A program made the position numbers and the translations under genes. A stretch of DNA of 17,881 nucleotides from positions 1-17,881 of the forward strand of contig JALWJW010000164.1 in the NCBI GenBank assembly GCA_026996935.1, given 5' to 3'. The stretch comes from Hyphomicrobiales bacterium. Lineage in GTDB: Bacteria; Pseudomonadota; Alphaproteobacteria; Rhizobiales; Aestuariivirgaceae. The notes beneath the pieces were generated by a model. It did no database searches and was not told the DNA's origin. It was given only the letters and a program-made list of their open reading frames with translations. Below are positions 1-7,231 of this stretch, piece by piece; position 1 is the first letter of the stretch, and each line of letters begins with the position of its first letter.

Positions 1-105
1 GCGGGCAAAGATGTGCCGATGCCTTACGCCGCCAATCTTGAAAAACTAGCTTTGCCTAATGCTGGCGAAGTTGTTGAGGCGGTCAAATCCGTCCTTTACG
101 TTTAA
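1..105 (+). CDS. pdhB: Pyruvate dehydrogenase E1 component, beta subunit (3' end only)
   Basis: Only the last 34 codons and the TAA stop (103-105) are in the window. The visible tail has the PMPYAANLEKLALP signature typical of the C-terminal end of E1 beta, where the chain closes the thiamine-diphosphate transketolase-like fold. E1 (alpha2beta2) decarboxylates pyruvate and passes the acetyl group to the lipoyl arm of E2. The identification rests on this tail plus the position 11 bp upstream of the E2 gene, the usual order in alphaproteobacteria. Whether this E1 beta carries an N-terminal lipoyl domain, as many in Rhizobiales do, cannot be seen. Confidence 0.85.
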   Translation, partial: AGKDVPMPYAANLEKLALPNAGEVVEAVKSVLYV

Positions 106-116
106 GGAGAAAGAGC

Positions 117-1454
117 ATGCCGATATCAGTATTAATGCCAGCCCTTTCACCTACAATGGAAAAGGGCAAACTTGCCAAATGGTTGATGAAAGAAGGCGAT
201 AAGGTAGCATCTGGCGATGTACTTGCCGAAATTGAAACCGACAAAGCCACAATGGAAATTGAAGCTGTTGACGAAGGTACATTAGGAAAAGTTCTTATTG
301 CCGATGGCACAGATGATGTCCCCGTCAACCAACCAATCGCCATCATTTTAGAAGAGGGCGAAGATCAATCTGCCCTTGATGGCTTTAACCCAACAGCAGA
401 GGCCAAACCTGCTGGCGCACCTCAAGCAACAGCAGATGCCCCGCAAACAGTGGCACCCACAGAAACACAAAACGCGCCAACGCTCACCGCTAGTGCCACA
501 ACACCTGACACAGCAAGCAGCCCTAAAGGCGCGCGCGTTTTCTCATCACCCCTTGCACGCCGTATCGCCAGCCAAAATAGCATTGATATATCATTGCTGA
601 CAGGCACTGGCCCTCATGGCCGCGTGGTTAAACGCGATGTTGAAAAAGCTATTAAAGAAGGTGTTGCTGCAAAAGCATCAAGCGCCGCATCAGGAACAGC
701 CCTTGCCGGTGCCATGACCGACGATGAAATCTTTAAAATGTACGAACCAGATTCTTATGAATTGGTGCCACATGATTCCATGCGTAAGATCATTGCTGAA
801 CGCTTGACGCAATCAAAACAAACCGTACCGCATTTTTATCTTTCAGTTGATTGTGAGTTAGACTCATTATTGGCTGTGCGCTCAAAACTCAACGCAAGCG
901 CACCCAAAGATAGCGATGGAAAACCTGTTTGGAAAATTTCGGTCAATGACTTCATCGTCAAAGCCATGGCAATGGCCTTGCAAAAAGTCCCCGATGCCAA
1001 TGCCTCATGGGCACCAGGCGGGATGTTAAAACACAAAAAATCAGATGTCGGTGTTGCCGTTTCTATTCCTGGCGGGCTGATTACCCCAGTGGTGCGCGAT
1101 GCTGAAACCAAAGGTCTGGCACAAATCTCAACCGAGATTAAAGACATGGCCAAACGCGCCCGCAACCGCAAACTTATGCCGCACGAATATCAGGGCGGAT
1201 CAACGGCTGTTTCCAACCTTGGCATGTTCGGCATCAAAAACTTCTCAGCCGTCATCAACCCTCCACACGGCACCATCTTAGCCGTCGGCGGCGGTGAAAA
1301 ACGCCCCGTTGTAGTTGGCGATAAGGTTGAAGTTCGCACCGTAATGAGTGTCACGCTTTCAACAGATCACCGCGCTGTTGACGGCGCACTTGGCGCGCTT
1401 TTGCTCGGTGCCTTTAAAGAGTGCATCCAAGAACCTGCAATGATGTTGGTGTAA
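117..1454 (+). CDS. pdhC: Dihydrolipoamide acetyltransferase, E2 of pyruvate dehydrogenase
   Basis: E2 core of the pyruvate dehydrogenase complex; it moves acetyl groups from E1 to CoA, making acetyl-CoA in the cytoplasm. The 445-residue protein shows one N-terminal lipoyl domain (about 1-80) with the ETDKATMEIE motif, so Lys43 is the predicted lipoylation site. An Ala/Pro/Thr-rich flexible linker (about 85-138) and a peripheral-subunit binding domain (about 140-178, with TGPHGRVVKRDV) follow. The catalytic domain (about 222-445) ends with DHRAVDG, giving His418 and Asp422 as active-site residues. Domain order and length are normal for a single-lipoyl E2. The ATG follows a clear AAGGAGA ribosome site (104-110) that overlaps the pdhB stop, so the genes are almost certainly co-transcribed and probably translationally coupled. 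Confidence 0.96.
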   Translation: MPISVLMPALSPTMEKGKLAKWLMKEGDKVASGDVLAEIETDKATMEIEAVDEGTLGKVLIADGTDDVPVNQPIAIILEEGEDQSALDGFNPTAEAKPAGAPQATADAPQTVAPTETQNAPTLTASATTPDTASSPKGARVFSSPLARRIASQNSIDISLLTGTGPHGRVVKRDVEKAIKEGVAAKASSAASGTALAGAMTDDEIFKMYEPDSYELVPHDSMRKIIAERLTQSKQTVPHFYLSVDCELDSLLAVRSKLNASAPKDSDGKPVWKISVNDFIVKAMAMALQKVPDANASWAPGGMLKHKKSDVGVAVSIPGGLITPVVRDAETKGLAQISTEIKDMAKRARNRKLMPHEYQGGSTAVSNLGMFGIKNFSAVINPPHGTILAVGGGEKRPVVVGDKVEVRTVMSVTLSTDHRAVDGALGALLLGAFKECIQEPAMMLV

Positions 1455-1465
1455 GGATTAATAAA

Positions 1466-2866
1466 ATGAGTGATACTAATTTTGATGTTGTCATCATCGG
1501 TGCAGGGCCGGGCGGTTATGTAACAGCCATTCGCGCCGCACAACTGGGCTTTAAAACCGCCATTGTGGAAGATAAATATCTTGGCGGCATTTGCCTCAAC
1601 TGGGGCTGTATTCCAACAAAAGCGCTTTTGCGAAGTGCCGAAATTTATGATTTTATGAAGCGGGCCAAAGAATATGGCTTAAACGCTGAAAAAATCGGTT
1701 TTGATGGCAAAGCTATTGTCGAACGCTCTCGCGGCGTTTCTGCCCGTCTTAGCGGCGGTGTTCAACATCTGCTAAAGAAAAACAAAGTAACCATCATAGA
1801 TGGACGCGGCATCCTTAAAGGCAAGGGCGCTGTTGAGGTGAGTAAAGACGGTAAACCCGTCAGCACAATCCAAGCCAAACACATCATTTTAGCCACAGGC
1901 GCGCGCCCACGTGCCTTGCCCGGTCTTGAAGCAGATGGCAAACTGATCTGGTCATATTTCGAGGCTCTCGTGCCTGACGAAATGCCAAAATCAATGTTGG
2001 TCATTGGTTCGGGTGCGATTGGTATTGAGTTTGCATCGTTCTATAATTCCATGGGCGTTGATGTCACCGTGGTGGAAGTTATGAAACAGATTATGCCGGT
2101 TGAAGATGAGGAAATTTCAAAATTTGCACGCAAGCAACTTGAAAAGCACGGGTTAAAGATCATGACCGAAGCCAAAGTTGCAAAACTGGACAAAGGGGCC
2201 AACAACGTCACGGCCACCATTGAAGACAAGAATGGCAAAAGCCAACAGCTCGTAGTTGATCGTGTCATTTCTGCCGTTGGGGTGGTGGGCAATATTGAAA
2301 ACCTTGGTCTTGAAGACCTTGGCATAAAAACCGATCGCGGTTGTATCGTCATTGACGACTTTGGCCGCACCAATATTTCAGGCATATATGCCATTGGCGA
2401 TGTTGCAGGCCCGCCCATGTTGGCCCACAAAGCAGAGCATGAAGGCGTTATTTGCATCGAAAAAATCGCGGGCAAAAATGCTCACCCCATGGATAAAAAC
2501 CAAATCCCGGGCTGCACCTATTGCCACCCACAAGTTGCCTCAGTTGGCCTTACCGAAGCCAAGGCAAAAGCAGCGGGCCATGAGGTTAAAGTCGGGCGTT
2601 TTCCATTCCTGGCAAACGGCAAAGCAATCGCTTTGGGCGAAGATCAGGGCCTGATCAAAACCATTTTTGATAAACAAACCGGGCAACTGCTTGGCGCTCA
2701 CATGGTTGGCGCTGAAGTGACAGAGCTTATCCAAGGCTTTGTTATTGCAATGAAATTAGAAACCACCGAAGAAGAATTGATGCACACAGTCTTCCCGCAT
2801 CCCACACTTTCTGAGATGATGCACGAAAGTGTACTTGATGCGTACGGCCGTGTGATCCATATGTAA
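1466..2866 (+). CDS. lpd: Dihydrolipoyl dehydrogenase (E3)
   Basis: FAD-dependent E3 that reoxidises dihydrolipoyl groups on E2 and passes electrons to NAD+. The 466-residue protein has the FAD Rossmann motif GAGPGGY (12-18), the redox-active disulfide in GGICLNWGC (Cys43 and Cys48), an NAD-binding GSGAIGIEFASF motif near the middle, the second FAD motif with YAIGDVAG, and the C-terminal catalytic HPTLSE (His445, Glu450). The frame is open further upstream, but ATG 1466 is chosen because TAAGGA at 1452-1457 sits at the right distance, the protein then begins just before the first beta strand, and only 11 bp separate it from the pdhC stop. Placement after pdhC supports service to the pyruvate complex; E3 subunits may also serve other 2-oxoacid complexes. 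Confidence 0.96.
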   Translation: MSDTNFDVVIIGAGPGGYVTAIRAAQLGFKTAIVEDKYLGGICLNWGCIPTKALLRSAEIYDFMKRAKEYGLNAEKIGFDGKAIVERSRGVSARLSGGVQHLLKKNKVTIIDGRGILKGKGAVEVSKDGKPVSTIQAKHIILATGARPRALPGLEADGKLIWSYFEALVPDEMPKSMLVIGSGAIGIEFASFYNSMGVDVTVVEVMKQIMPVEDEEISKFARKQLEKHGLKIMTEAKVAKLDKGANNVTATIEDKNGKSQQLVVDRVISAVGVVGNIENLGLEDLGIKTDRGCIVIDDFGRTNISGIYAIGDVAGPPMLAHKAEHEGVICIEKIAGKNAHPMDKNQIPGCTYCHPQVASVGLTEAKAKAAGHEVKVGRFPFLANGKAIALGEDQGLIKTIFDKQTGQLLGAHMVGAEVTELIQGFVIAMKLETTEEELMHTVFPHPTLSEMMHESVLDAYGRVIHM

Positions 2867-2917
2867 GTCTGTAACTTTACTTTAACATTCAATCTTAGAA
2901 ACTAAAGGGGCAGACTC

Positions 2918-3217
2918 ATGGAAGCAATGGCATTAATGGATTTAGGCGGCGGTGTTGGCATTTTCGGCACACTACTCATTGGTGGGATAGCTGGTTGGAT
3001 AGCTGAAAAGCTAACGGGAGGTGATCACGGCCTTTTGACCAACATTGTAATCGGCGTTATCGGCTCATTTGTCGGCGCGTTCATTGCTAATGCAATAGGC
3101 CTAAAAATCGGCATGATATTCAGCGGATGGTTCTTTGGCAACTTACTGGTTGCTATTGTTGGCGCCGTTGTATTAATTACCGTTTATCGAATGATAAAAG
3201 GTCAAAAAACCAACTAG
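2918..3217 (+). CDS. GlsB/YeaQ/YmgE-family small membrane protein (transglycosylase-associated protein family)
   Basis: The 99-residue, very hydrophobic protein has three predicted transmembrane stretches (about 14-34, 41-61 and 66-92) rich in small residues, with the family pattern GGIAGWIAEKL followed by GLLTNIVIGVIGSFVGAF and a basic tail (RMIKGQK). This is the layout of the YeaQ/GlsB/YmgE family. Members are linked to envelope stress responses, but their biochemical role is unknown, so no reaction is assigned. ATG 2918 follows AAAGGGG (2904-2910 region); ATG 2927 is a possible inner start giving a length closer to the usual 80-85 residues. The gene sits 51 bp after lpd with no visible terminator between, so it may be read with the pdh operon or from its own promoter. 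Confidence 0.85.
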   Translation: MEAMALMDLGGGVGIFGTLLIGGIAGWIAEKLTGGDHGLLTNIVIGVIGSFVGAFIANAIGLKIGMIFSGWFFGNLLVAIVGAVVLITVYRMIKGQKTN

Positions 3218-3260
3218 GTTCGTAGCTCACCATGGTTCACCACAATTTTGAGAATGACAA

Positions 3261-3560
3261 ATGATTGCACCAACAATTTGGGAACAAATACCCATCGTTA
3301 GTATTATTGTTGTCATTCTCATTGCCATTTTTATGGGCTGGGCAGCCAAACAGGATCGCAGAATTAATCGCGGTCTTAAAATAAATATTCTCATTTGTCT
3401 TATAGGGGCGACAATCGTTTCTATTATCGGCACAACTCTTGGTGCAAATGTAAAATTGATTATTATGGGCGGCTATAATTTAGGCATCGCTCCCTTGGCT
3501 ATTTTTGGTAGTTTTTTAGCACTGTTTGTGTCCGGATTACTAAAGGGTAAGAAAAAATAA
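3261..3560 (+). CDS. Hypothetical small membrane protein, divergent relative of the preceding GlsB-like protein
   Basis: I do not recognise this 99-residue protein directly. It has three hydrophobic stretches (about 10-28, 41-61 and 66-93), a short polar loop (KQDRRINRG, 30-38) and a basic tail. It aligns with its upstream neighbour: both are 99 residues, both have Gly26-Trp27, and over residues 26-61 I count 12 identities in 36 with no gap, including GL..NI and the IG pair. The C-terminal KGKK tail matches KGQK with one gap. It is therefore probably a diverged duplicate with the same fold. The ribosome site is weak (GAG at 3250-3252). Its TAA stop abuts the lipA ATG, which suggests it is really translated and coupled to lipA. 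Function unknown. Confidence 0.7.
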   Translation: MIAPTIWEQIPIVSIIVVILIAIFMGWAAKQDRRINRGLKINILICLIGATIVSIIGTTLGANVKLIIMGGYNLGIAPLAIFGSFLALFVSGLLKGKKK

Positions 3561-4529
3561 ATGGCTACAGTTTTAGAAAATGTGTCTGATAATACTGAAA
3601 AGGCACGCCCACGCCACCCTGAAAAGGCCAATCGTCCTGATAATCCAATTCAGCGCAAACCAAAATGGATCCGCGTAAAGGCACCAAATTCACCCGTTTA
3701 CAACGAAGTTAAAAAACTCGTTAAAGACAATGGCCTTGTCACCGTTTGCGAAGAGGCTGGATGCCCCAATATTGGCGAATGTTGGTCTAAAAAACATTCC
3801 ACTTTCATGGTTATGGGCGATACCTGCACACGCGCCTGCGCCTTCTGTAATGTCATCACGGGTAAACCATTACCCCTTGATCCAACAGAGCCGGAAAAAG
3901 TTGCCGAAGCGGTTGCAAAAATGGAACTTTCCCATGCCGTTATCACTTCGGTTGATCGAGATGATTTAGCCGATGGCGGCGCCAAACACATTGCCGATGT
4001 AGTGCGCGCCATTCGTGTTGCATCACCAACCACAACAATTGAAGTGCTGACACCAGATTTCTTACGCAAAGACGGGGCTTTAGAGATCGTCGTTGAATCA
4101 AAACCTGATGTCTTTAATCACAATCTTGAAACTGTTCCGCACCTTTATCTTTCAATTCGACCAGGCGCGCGATATTTCAATTCTCTACGACTGTTACAGC
4201 GCGTGAAAGAACTTGACCCAACTATGTTTACCAAATCAGGTTTAATGGTCGGTCTGGGCGAAACGCGCGATGATATTATGCAAGTCATGGACGATATGCG
4301 CATTGCCGATATTGACTTCATCACCATTGGCCAATATCTGCAACCAACCTCAAAACACGCGCGAATTGATCGCTTTGTAACGCCAGAGGAATTTGCAGCG
4401 CTTGAAAAAACCGCTTATTCCAAGGGCTTTTTGATGGTCTCATCAAGCCCGCTTACCAGATCATCACACCATGCTGGCGATGATTTTAAACAACTACGGG
4501 CCGCACGAGCAAAGAGCTTACAAGAATAG
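3561..4529 (+). CDS. lipA: Lipoyl synthase (radical SAM)
   Basis: Inserts two sulfurs into octanoyl groups on carrier proteins such as E2, producing the lipoyl cofactor. The 322-residue protein has both expected iron-sulfur motifs: the auxiliary cluster motif CEEAGCPNIGEC (Cys63, Cys68, Cys74) and the radical SAM motif CTRACAFC (Cys89, Cys93, Cys96). The C-terminal RSSHHAG motif (Ser301/Ser302) supplies the conserved serine ligand of the auxiliary cluster. The sequence IDFITIGQYLQPT is also characteristic. Length is typical. The start directly follows the preceding stop, and AAAGGG (3542-3547) inside the upstream gene is a suitable ribosome site. Position in the pdh operon makes sense because PdhC is one of its substrates. 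Confidence 0.97.
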   Translation: MATVLENVSDNTEKARPRHPEKANRPDNPIQRKPKWIRVKAPNSPVYNEVKKLVKDNGLVTVCEEAGCPNIGECWSKKHSTFMVMGDTCTRACAFCNVITGKPLPLDPTEPEKVAEAVAKMELSHAVITSVDRDDLADGGAKHIADVVRAIRVASPTTTIEVLTPDFLRKDGALEIVVESKPDVFNHNLETVPHLYLSIRPGARYFNSLRLLQRVKELDPTMFTKSGLMVGLGETRDDIMQVMDDMRIADIDFITIGQYLQPTSKHARIDRFVTPEEFAALEKTAYSKGFLMVSSSPLTRSSHHAGDDFKQLRAARAKSLQE

Positions 4530-4536
4530 GGACCAC

Positions 4537-5001
4537 ATGCCTGTTTATGAGATTTCAAATCGCGTCGATTATAGCGCTCAGCAAATGTTTGACATGGTGG
4601 CAGATGTTGCATCCTATCATGAGTTTTTGCCGTTGTGCACAAAGTCAGACGTTTATGACCTAACGATTGATGATGATGGCGTGAAACGATTTAAAGCAGC
4701 ACTGCGGATTGAACGCAAAAGCCTTAAAATCAACGAAACATTCATCAGCGATGTTGTGGTCAACCCAATCCGCATGACCGTGGTGTCAAAATCAAATGGC
4801 GGTCCGATTAAGCAGCTAACGAACTCCTGGCGTTTCATTGAAAACGGGCAGGGCGATTGCCACACCAAAATGGTTCTGGACTTTGAAATGTCCAGCTTGC
4901 CACTGCGGCTTTTAATGAAGGCATCCTTTGACCTTGTGATGGGCAAACTAACATCATCATTTGAAAAGCGCGCAGCACAGCTTTATGGGAAACCTGATTA
5001 A
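4537..5001 (+). CDS. ratA: RatA/COQ10-type START-domain protein
   Basis: The 154-residue protein of the polyketide cyclase/START superfamily has the subfamily hallmarks: YSAQQMFDMVADVASYHEFLP near the N-terminus, a central FKAALRIERKSLKINETF strand region, and a long C-terminal helix (FDLVMGKLTSSFEKRAAQLYG). The family holds two described activities: E. coli RatA, reported to block 70S ribosome association, and Coq10-like binding of ubiquinone that helps respiration. Sequence cannot separate them; in an alphaproteobacterium next to metabolic genes the Coq10-like lipid-binding role seems at least as likely. ATG 4537 is chosen over the upstream in-frame ATG 4471 because AGGGA (4528-4532) precedes it, the next gene upstream ends 7 bp earlier, and MPVYEISNRVDYSA matches family N-termini. 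It converges with the thioredoxin gene. Confidence 0.85.
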   Translation: MPVYEISNRVDYSAQQMFDMVADVASYHEFLPLCTKSDVYDLTIDDDGVKRFKAALRIERKSLKINETFISDVVVNPIRMTVVSKSNGGPIKQLTNSWRFIENGQGDCHTKMVLDFEMSSLPLRLLMKASFDLVMGKLTSSFEKRAAQLYGKPD

Positions 5002-5011
5002 GAGATTCCCC

Positions 5012-5446
5012 TTAAGTATTCGATTTCACCCACTGGGCAATCTGATCGGCAGGCATCGCACCAGCTTGCTCAGCAATCACTTTACCGTCTTTAAAGATTT
5101 TAAGCATTGGGATTGAGCGAATATTATACTGAGCAGCAATATTTTGTGCCGCTTCTGTATCAAGTTTTGCCATGCGAACATCAGGTTCAAGGGTTTTCGC
5201 CGCCTTGGCAAATTCTGGTCCCATCATTTTGCACGGTCCGCACCATTCAGCCCAAAAATCCACAACAACAGGAACCGAACTATTACGAATATGTTTGGCA
5301 AAGTTGGCGCCAGTCAGCTCAACTGGTTTACCGTTAAATAGATTTTCACCGCATTTGCCACATTTGGCAGCAGAAGCAGATTTTGCACTTGGCACACGGT
5401 TGGTTGCACCACAGCTTGGGCAGACAATTTGTTTTGTATCAGACAT
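5012..5446 (-). CDS. trxC: Thioredoxin with N-terminal zinc ribbon (thioredoxin 2 type)
   Basis: The cytoplasmic disulfide reductase of 144 residues carries an N-terminal zinc ribbon with CPSC (Cys9, Cys12) and CGKC (Cys29, Cys32). A thioredoxin fold with active site WCGPC (Cys69, Cys72) and the cis-proline motif SIPM (about Pro113) follows. This combination defines the TrxC/thioredoxin 2 type, often linked to oxidative stress in other bacteria. ATG at 5446 is chosen over a longer frame because the complement of 5450-5457 gives a good GGAGTGAA ribosome site and the zinc ribbon then starts at once. A candidate promoter lies just upstream (5479-5506). It is the first gene after the cinA stop on this strand, 74 bp away, and ends 10 bp from ratA in opposite orientation. 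Confidence 0.92.
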   Translation of the reverse strand: MSDTKQIVCPSCGATNRVPSAKSASAAKCGKCGENLFNGKPVELTGANFAKHIRNSSVPVVVDFWAEWCGPCKMMGPEFAKAAKTLEPDVRMAKLDTEAAQNIAAQYNIRSIPMLKIFKDGKVIAEQAGAMPADQIAQWVKSNT

Positions 5447-5478
5447 GATTTTCACTCCAAAAATAATAACTTGCCCTG

Positions 5479-5506
5479 AATATAGGAAGTCATTTACCAA
5501 ATCCAA
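5479..5506 (-). promoter_or_regulatory. Candidate sigma-70-type promoter for the thioredoxin gene
   Basis: On the minus strand TTGGAT (5501-5506) and TATATT (5479-5484) are separated by 16 bp. The -10 element matches five of six consensus bases, the -35 only three. The pair lies 33 bp or more upstream of the thioredoxin start, a plausible leader length. This is pattern matching by eye and weak on its own; the gene could equally be read through from cinA. Confidence 0.3.
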
Positions 5507-5520
5507 TAGCAAGCGAGCCG

Positions 5521-6030
5521 TTATGCCAGTGCACGGCCTCCATCCATTTGCCCCCGCAGCAAAGAAAGCGCTGCACGAACAGACTTAAGCTGGATTTCAT
5601 CGCGATCAAGATCACCAAACTGCAATAAAGCATGATTGGTCACACCATCCTCACTGGTGACTCCAAAATGAACGGTGCCGACAGGTTTTTTCTCTGTCCC
5701 GCCACCAGGGCCGGCAACACCGGTAACACTTACCGTAAGGTTTGCATGAGAGTTTTTTAACGCTCCTTCACACATAGCCCGCGCCACATGTTCACTCACC
5801 GCACCATGAAGCCTGATAAGGTCTTCATCAACGCCAAGCATCTCTATTTTAGCATCATTGGAATAGGTCACAAACCCGCGCTCAACCACATCAGATGAAC
5901 CTGCAACACTGGTTAAAGCAGCCGCGATAAGGCCGCCCGTACAGCTTTCCGCCGTTGCAATCATAAAACCTTTTTCGCGCGCCATATCAAGCGTGTCTTT
6001 AATTTCAAAAATCACTTCACGATCAAACAT
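5521..6030 (-). CDS. cinA: CinA-family protein, stand-alone C-terminal domain (NMN deamidase type)
   Basis: The 169-residue protein equals the CinA C-terminal domain alone (PncC type). Described members deamidate nicotinamide mononucleotide to nicotinate mononucleotide in pyridine nucleotide recycling. Visible motifs are TAESCTGG (Ser29 in a position expected for the catalytic serine), VTYSNDAK (Lys61), VSVTGVAGPGGG and KPVGTVHFG, all typical. The N-terminal MoCF-like domain found in full-length CinA is absent, which is common for this locus in alphaproteobacteria and not a sign of truncation. ATG 6030 follows an AAAAGGG ribosome site on the minus strand (complement of 6038-6044 region) and lies 12 bp after the ispDF stop, so it is probably co-transcribed with ispDF. 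DNA uptake is not implied by the name. Confidence 0.92.
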   Translation of the reverse strand: MFDREVIFEIKDTLDMAREKGFMIATAESCTGGLIAAALTSVAGSSDVVERGFVTYSNDAKIEMLGVDEDLIRLHGAVSEHVARAMCEGALKNSHANLTVSVTGVAGPGGGTEKKPVGTVHFGVTSEDGVTNHALLQFGDLDRDEIQLKSVRAALSLLRGQMDGGRALA

Positions 6031-6042
6031 AGTAAAACCCTT

Positions 6043-7200
6043 TTATGGAAGCCGAACCGTTGCTGTTGCCATGGCAGCAATACCTTCGCCACGCCCTGTA
6101 AACCCAAGCTGCTCACTGGTCGTCGCCTTAATCGACATGCGATCAAGCTCTATCCCCATAAAATTCGCCATGGTTTGACGCATCGCATCAATATAGGGGC
6201 GCAATTTAGGCGATTCACAAATGATGGTCACATCACAATGAGCCAAACGGCCGCCGCGATCCTCAATCAGTTTCACTGCCCCTTTAAGGAAAATCTCAGA
6301 TGCAGCACCTTTCCATTGTGGATCGCTAGGGGGATAATGCTTGCCAATATCACCCAGACTCAACGCACCCAAAATAGCATCGGTGAGGGCGTGCATTGCA
6401 ACATCGGCATCTGAATGACCTTTAAGCTTTTTTGTAAACGGGATTTTCTCACCGCATAAAATCACATGATCGCCATCTTCAAAAGCATGCACGTCATAAC
6501 CTTGACCAACCCGTATATCATGCAGGTTTGCAAAAATATTTTGGCTCATTTTTTCATCTGCCTTTTTAATATCCTGGGCGCTTGTCAATTTTATATTCTC
6601 AATATCACCCTCAACCACATAGACCTGAGACATCAACGCCGAGTCGTCCGTTGCAGTAAAGTTTTCGCTCTCAGCAGCATTTTTATGAGCTTGGAAAATT
6701 TGTGAGAATCCAAACCCTTGTGGCGTTTGCACCGCGCGCAATTGATCTCGATTAAGCTTATCGATGACAATATCATCTTCAACCTGCGCAATCGTATCAA
6801 CCACGCCAACCGCGGGAATAACACAGTCTACTGACTCGAGCGCCTGCACAACATTGCCAATAACCTGCGCGGAAATGAAAGGCCGCGCGCCATCATGAAT
6901 CAGTACTTTTGTTGGCTTATGATGTTTAATCGCTTTAAGGCCATTATAAACGGACTGTTGGCGGCTCGAACCGCCAATAACAGGGGCAGGTAAGTCATAA
7001 CCGCCTAAAGCATCTTCATAAAGCCCTTGATGGCCATCACCAATCACCACAACCACTCCATCAATATCCTCATTGCCGATAAAAGCTTCAACCGTGTGGC
7101 ATATGACGGGCGTGCCGCCGATCATTTGGTATTGTTTGGGAATTTCGCCACCAGCTCGCGTTCCTGAACCTGCGGCCACAATTATTGCATAAGTAGACAT
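6043..7200 (-). CDS. ispDF: Bifunctional MEP-pathway enzyme: MEP cytidylyltransferase / MEcPP synthase
   Basis: Catalyses two non-consecutive steps of the methylerythritol phosphate route to isoprenoid precursors. The 385-residue protein has an N-terminal IspD domain (about 1-225) with the nucleotide-binding motif IIVAAGSGTRAGG (6-18) and the IHDGARPF motif. The C-terminal IspF domain (about 230-385) starts at RVGQGYDVHAF. Asp236, His238 and His270 correspond to the metal ligands of E. coli IspF (Asp8, His10, His42), and the substrate-site motif TSEQLGFTGRGEG is intact. Fusion of IspD and IspF is common in alphaproteobacteria and normal here. The start has an AAAAGG ribosome site on the minus strand (about 7207-7212). 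It is the first gene of the minus-strand block, facing away from dusB across a 96-bp region. Confidence 0.97.
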   Translation of the reverse strand: MSTYAIIVAAGSGTRAGGEIPKQYQMIGGTPVICHTVEAFIGNEDIDGVVVVIGDGHQGLYEDALGGYDLPAPVIGGSSRQQSVYNGLKAIKHHKPTKVLIHDGARPFISAQVIGNVVQALESVDCVIPAVGVVDTIAQVEDDIVIDKLNRDQLRAVQTPQGFGFSQIFQAHKNAAESENFTATDDSALMSQVYVVEGDIENIKLTSAQDIKKADEKMSQNIFANLHDIRVGQGYDVHAFEDGDHVILCGEKIPFTKKLKGHSDADVAMHALTDAILGALSLGDIGKHYPPSDPQWKGAASEIFLKGAVKLIEDRGGRLAHCDVTIICESPKLRPYIDAMRQTMANFMGIELDRMSIKATTSEQLGFTGRGEGIAAMATATVRLP

Positions 7201-7231
7201 GGAAGCCTTTTAACGCCTTTAAGATAAACAA

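Noticed and set aside
1421..1465. Upstream in-frame start extending lpd by 15 codons into pdhC
   Set aside because: The extension lacks a ribosome site, overlaps pdhC by 34 bp and is not part of known E3 N-termini; ATG 1466 has a good site.
2041..2475. 144-codon open frame on the minus strand inside lpd
   Set aside because: Lies wholly opposite a well-identified gene; its translation is serine/methionine-rich with no recognisable domain, as expected of an antisense shadow.
3229..3236. ACCATGGT palindrome and repeated TCACCA between the two small membrane-protein genes
   Set aside because: Short, common patterns in a 43-bp gap; could easily be chance.
3698..4069. 123-codon minus-strand frame inside lipA
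   Set aside because: Opposite strongly conserved lipA codons, with no ribosome site or recognisable motif.
5521..6030. CinA as a truncated pseudogene because the N-terminal domain is missing
   Set aside because: Stand-alone CinA-C proteins of about 160-170 residues are a normal family form, and the start, ribosome site and all motifs are intact.
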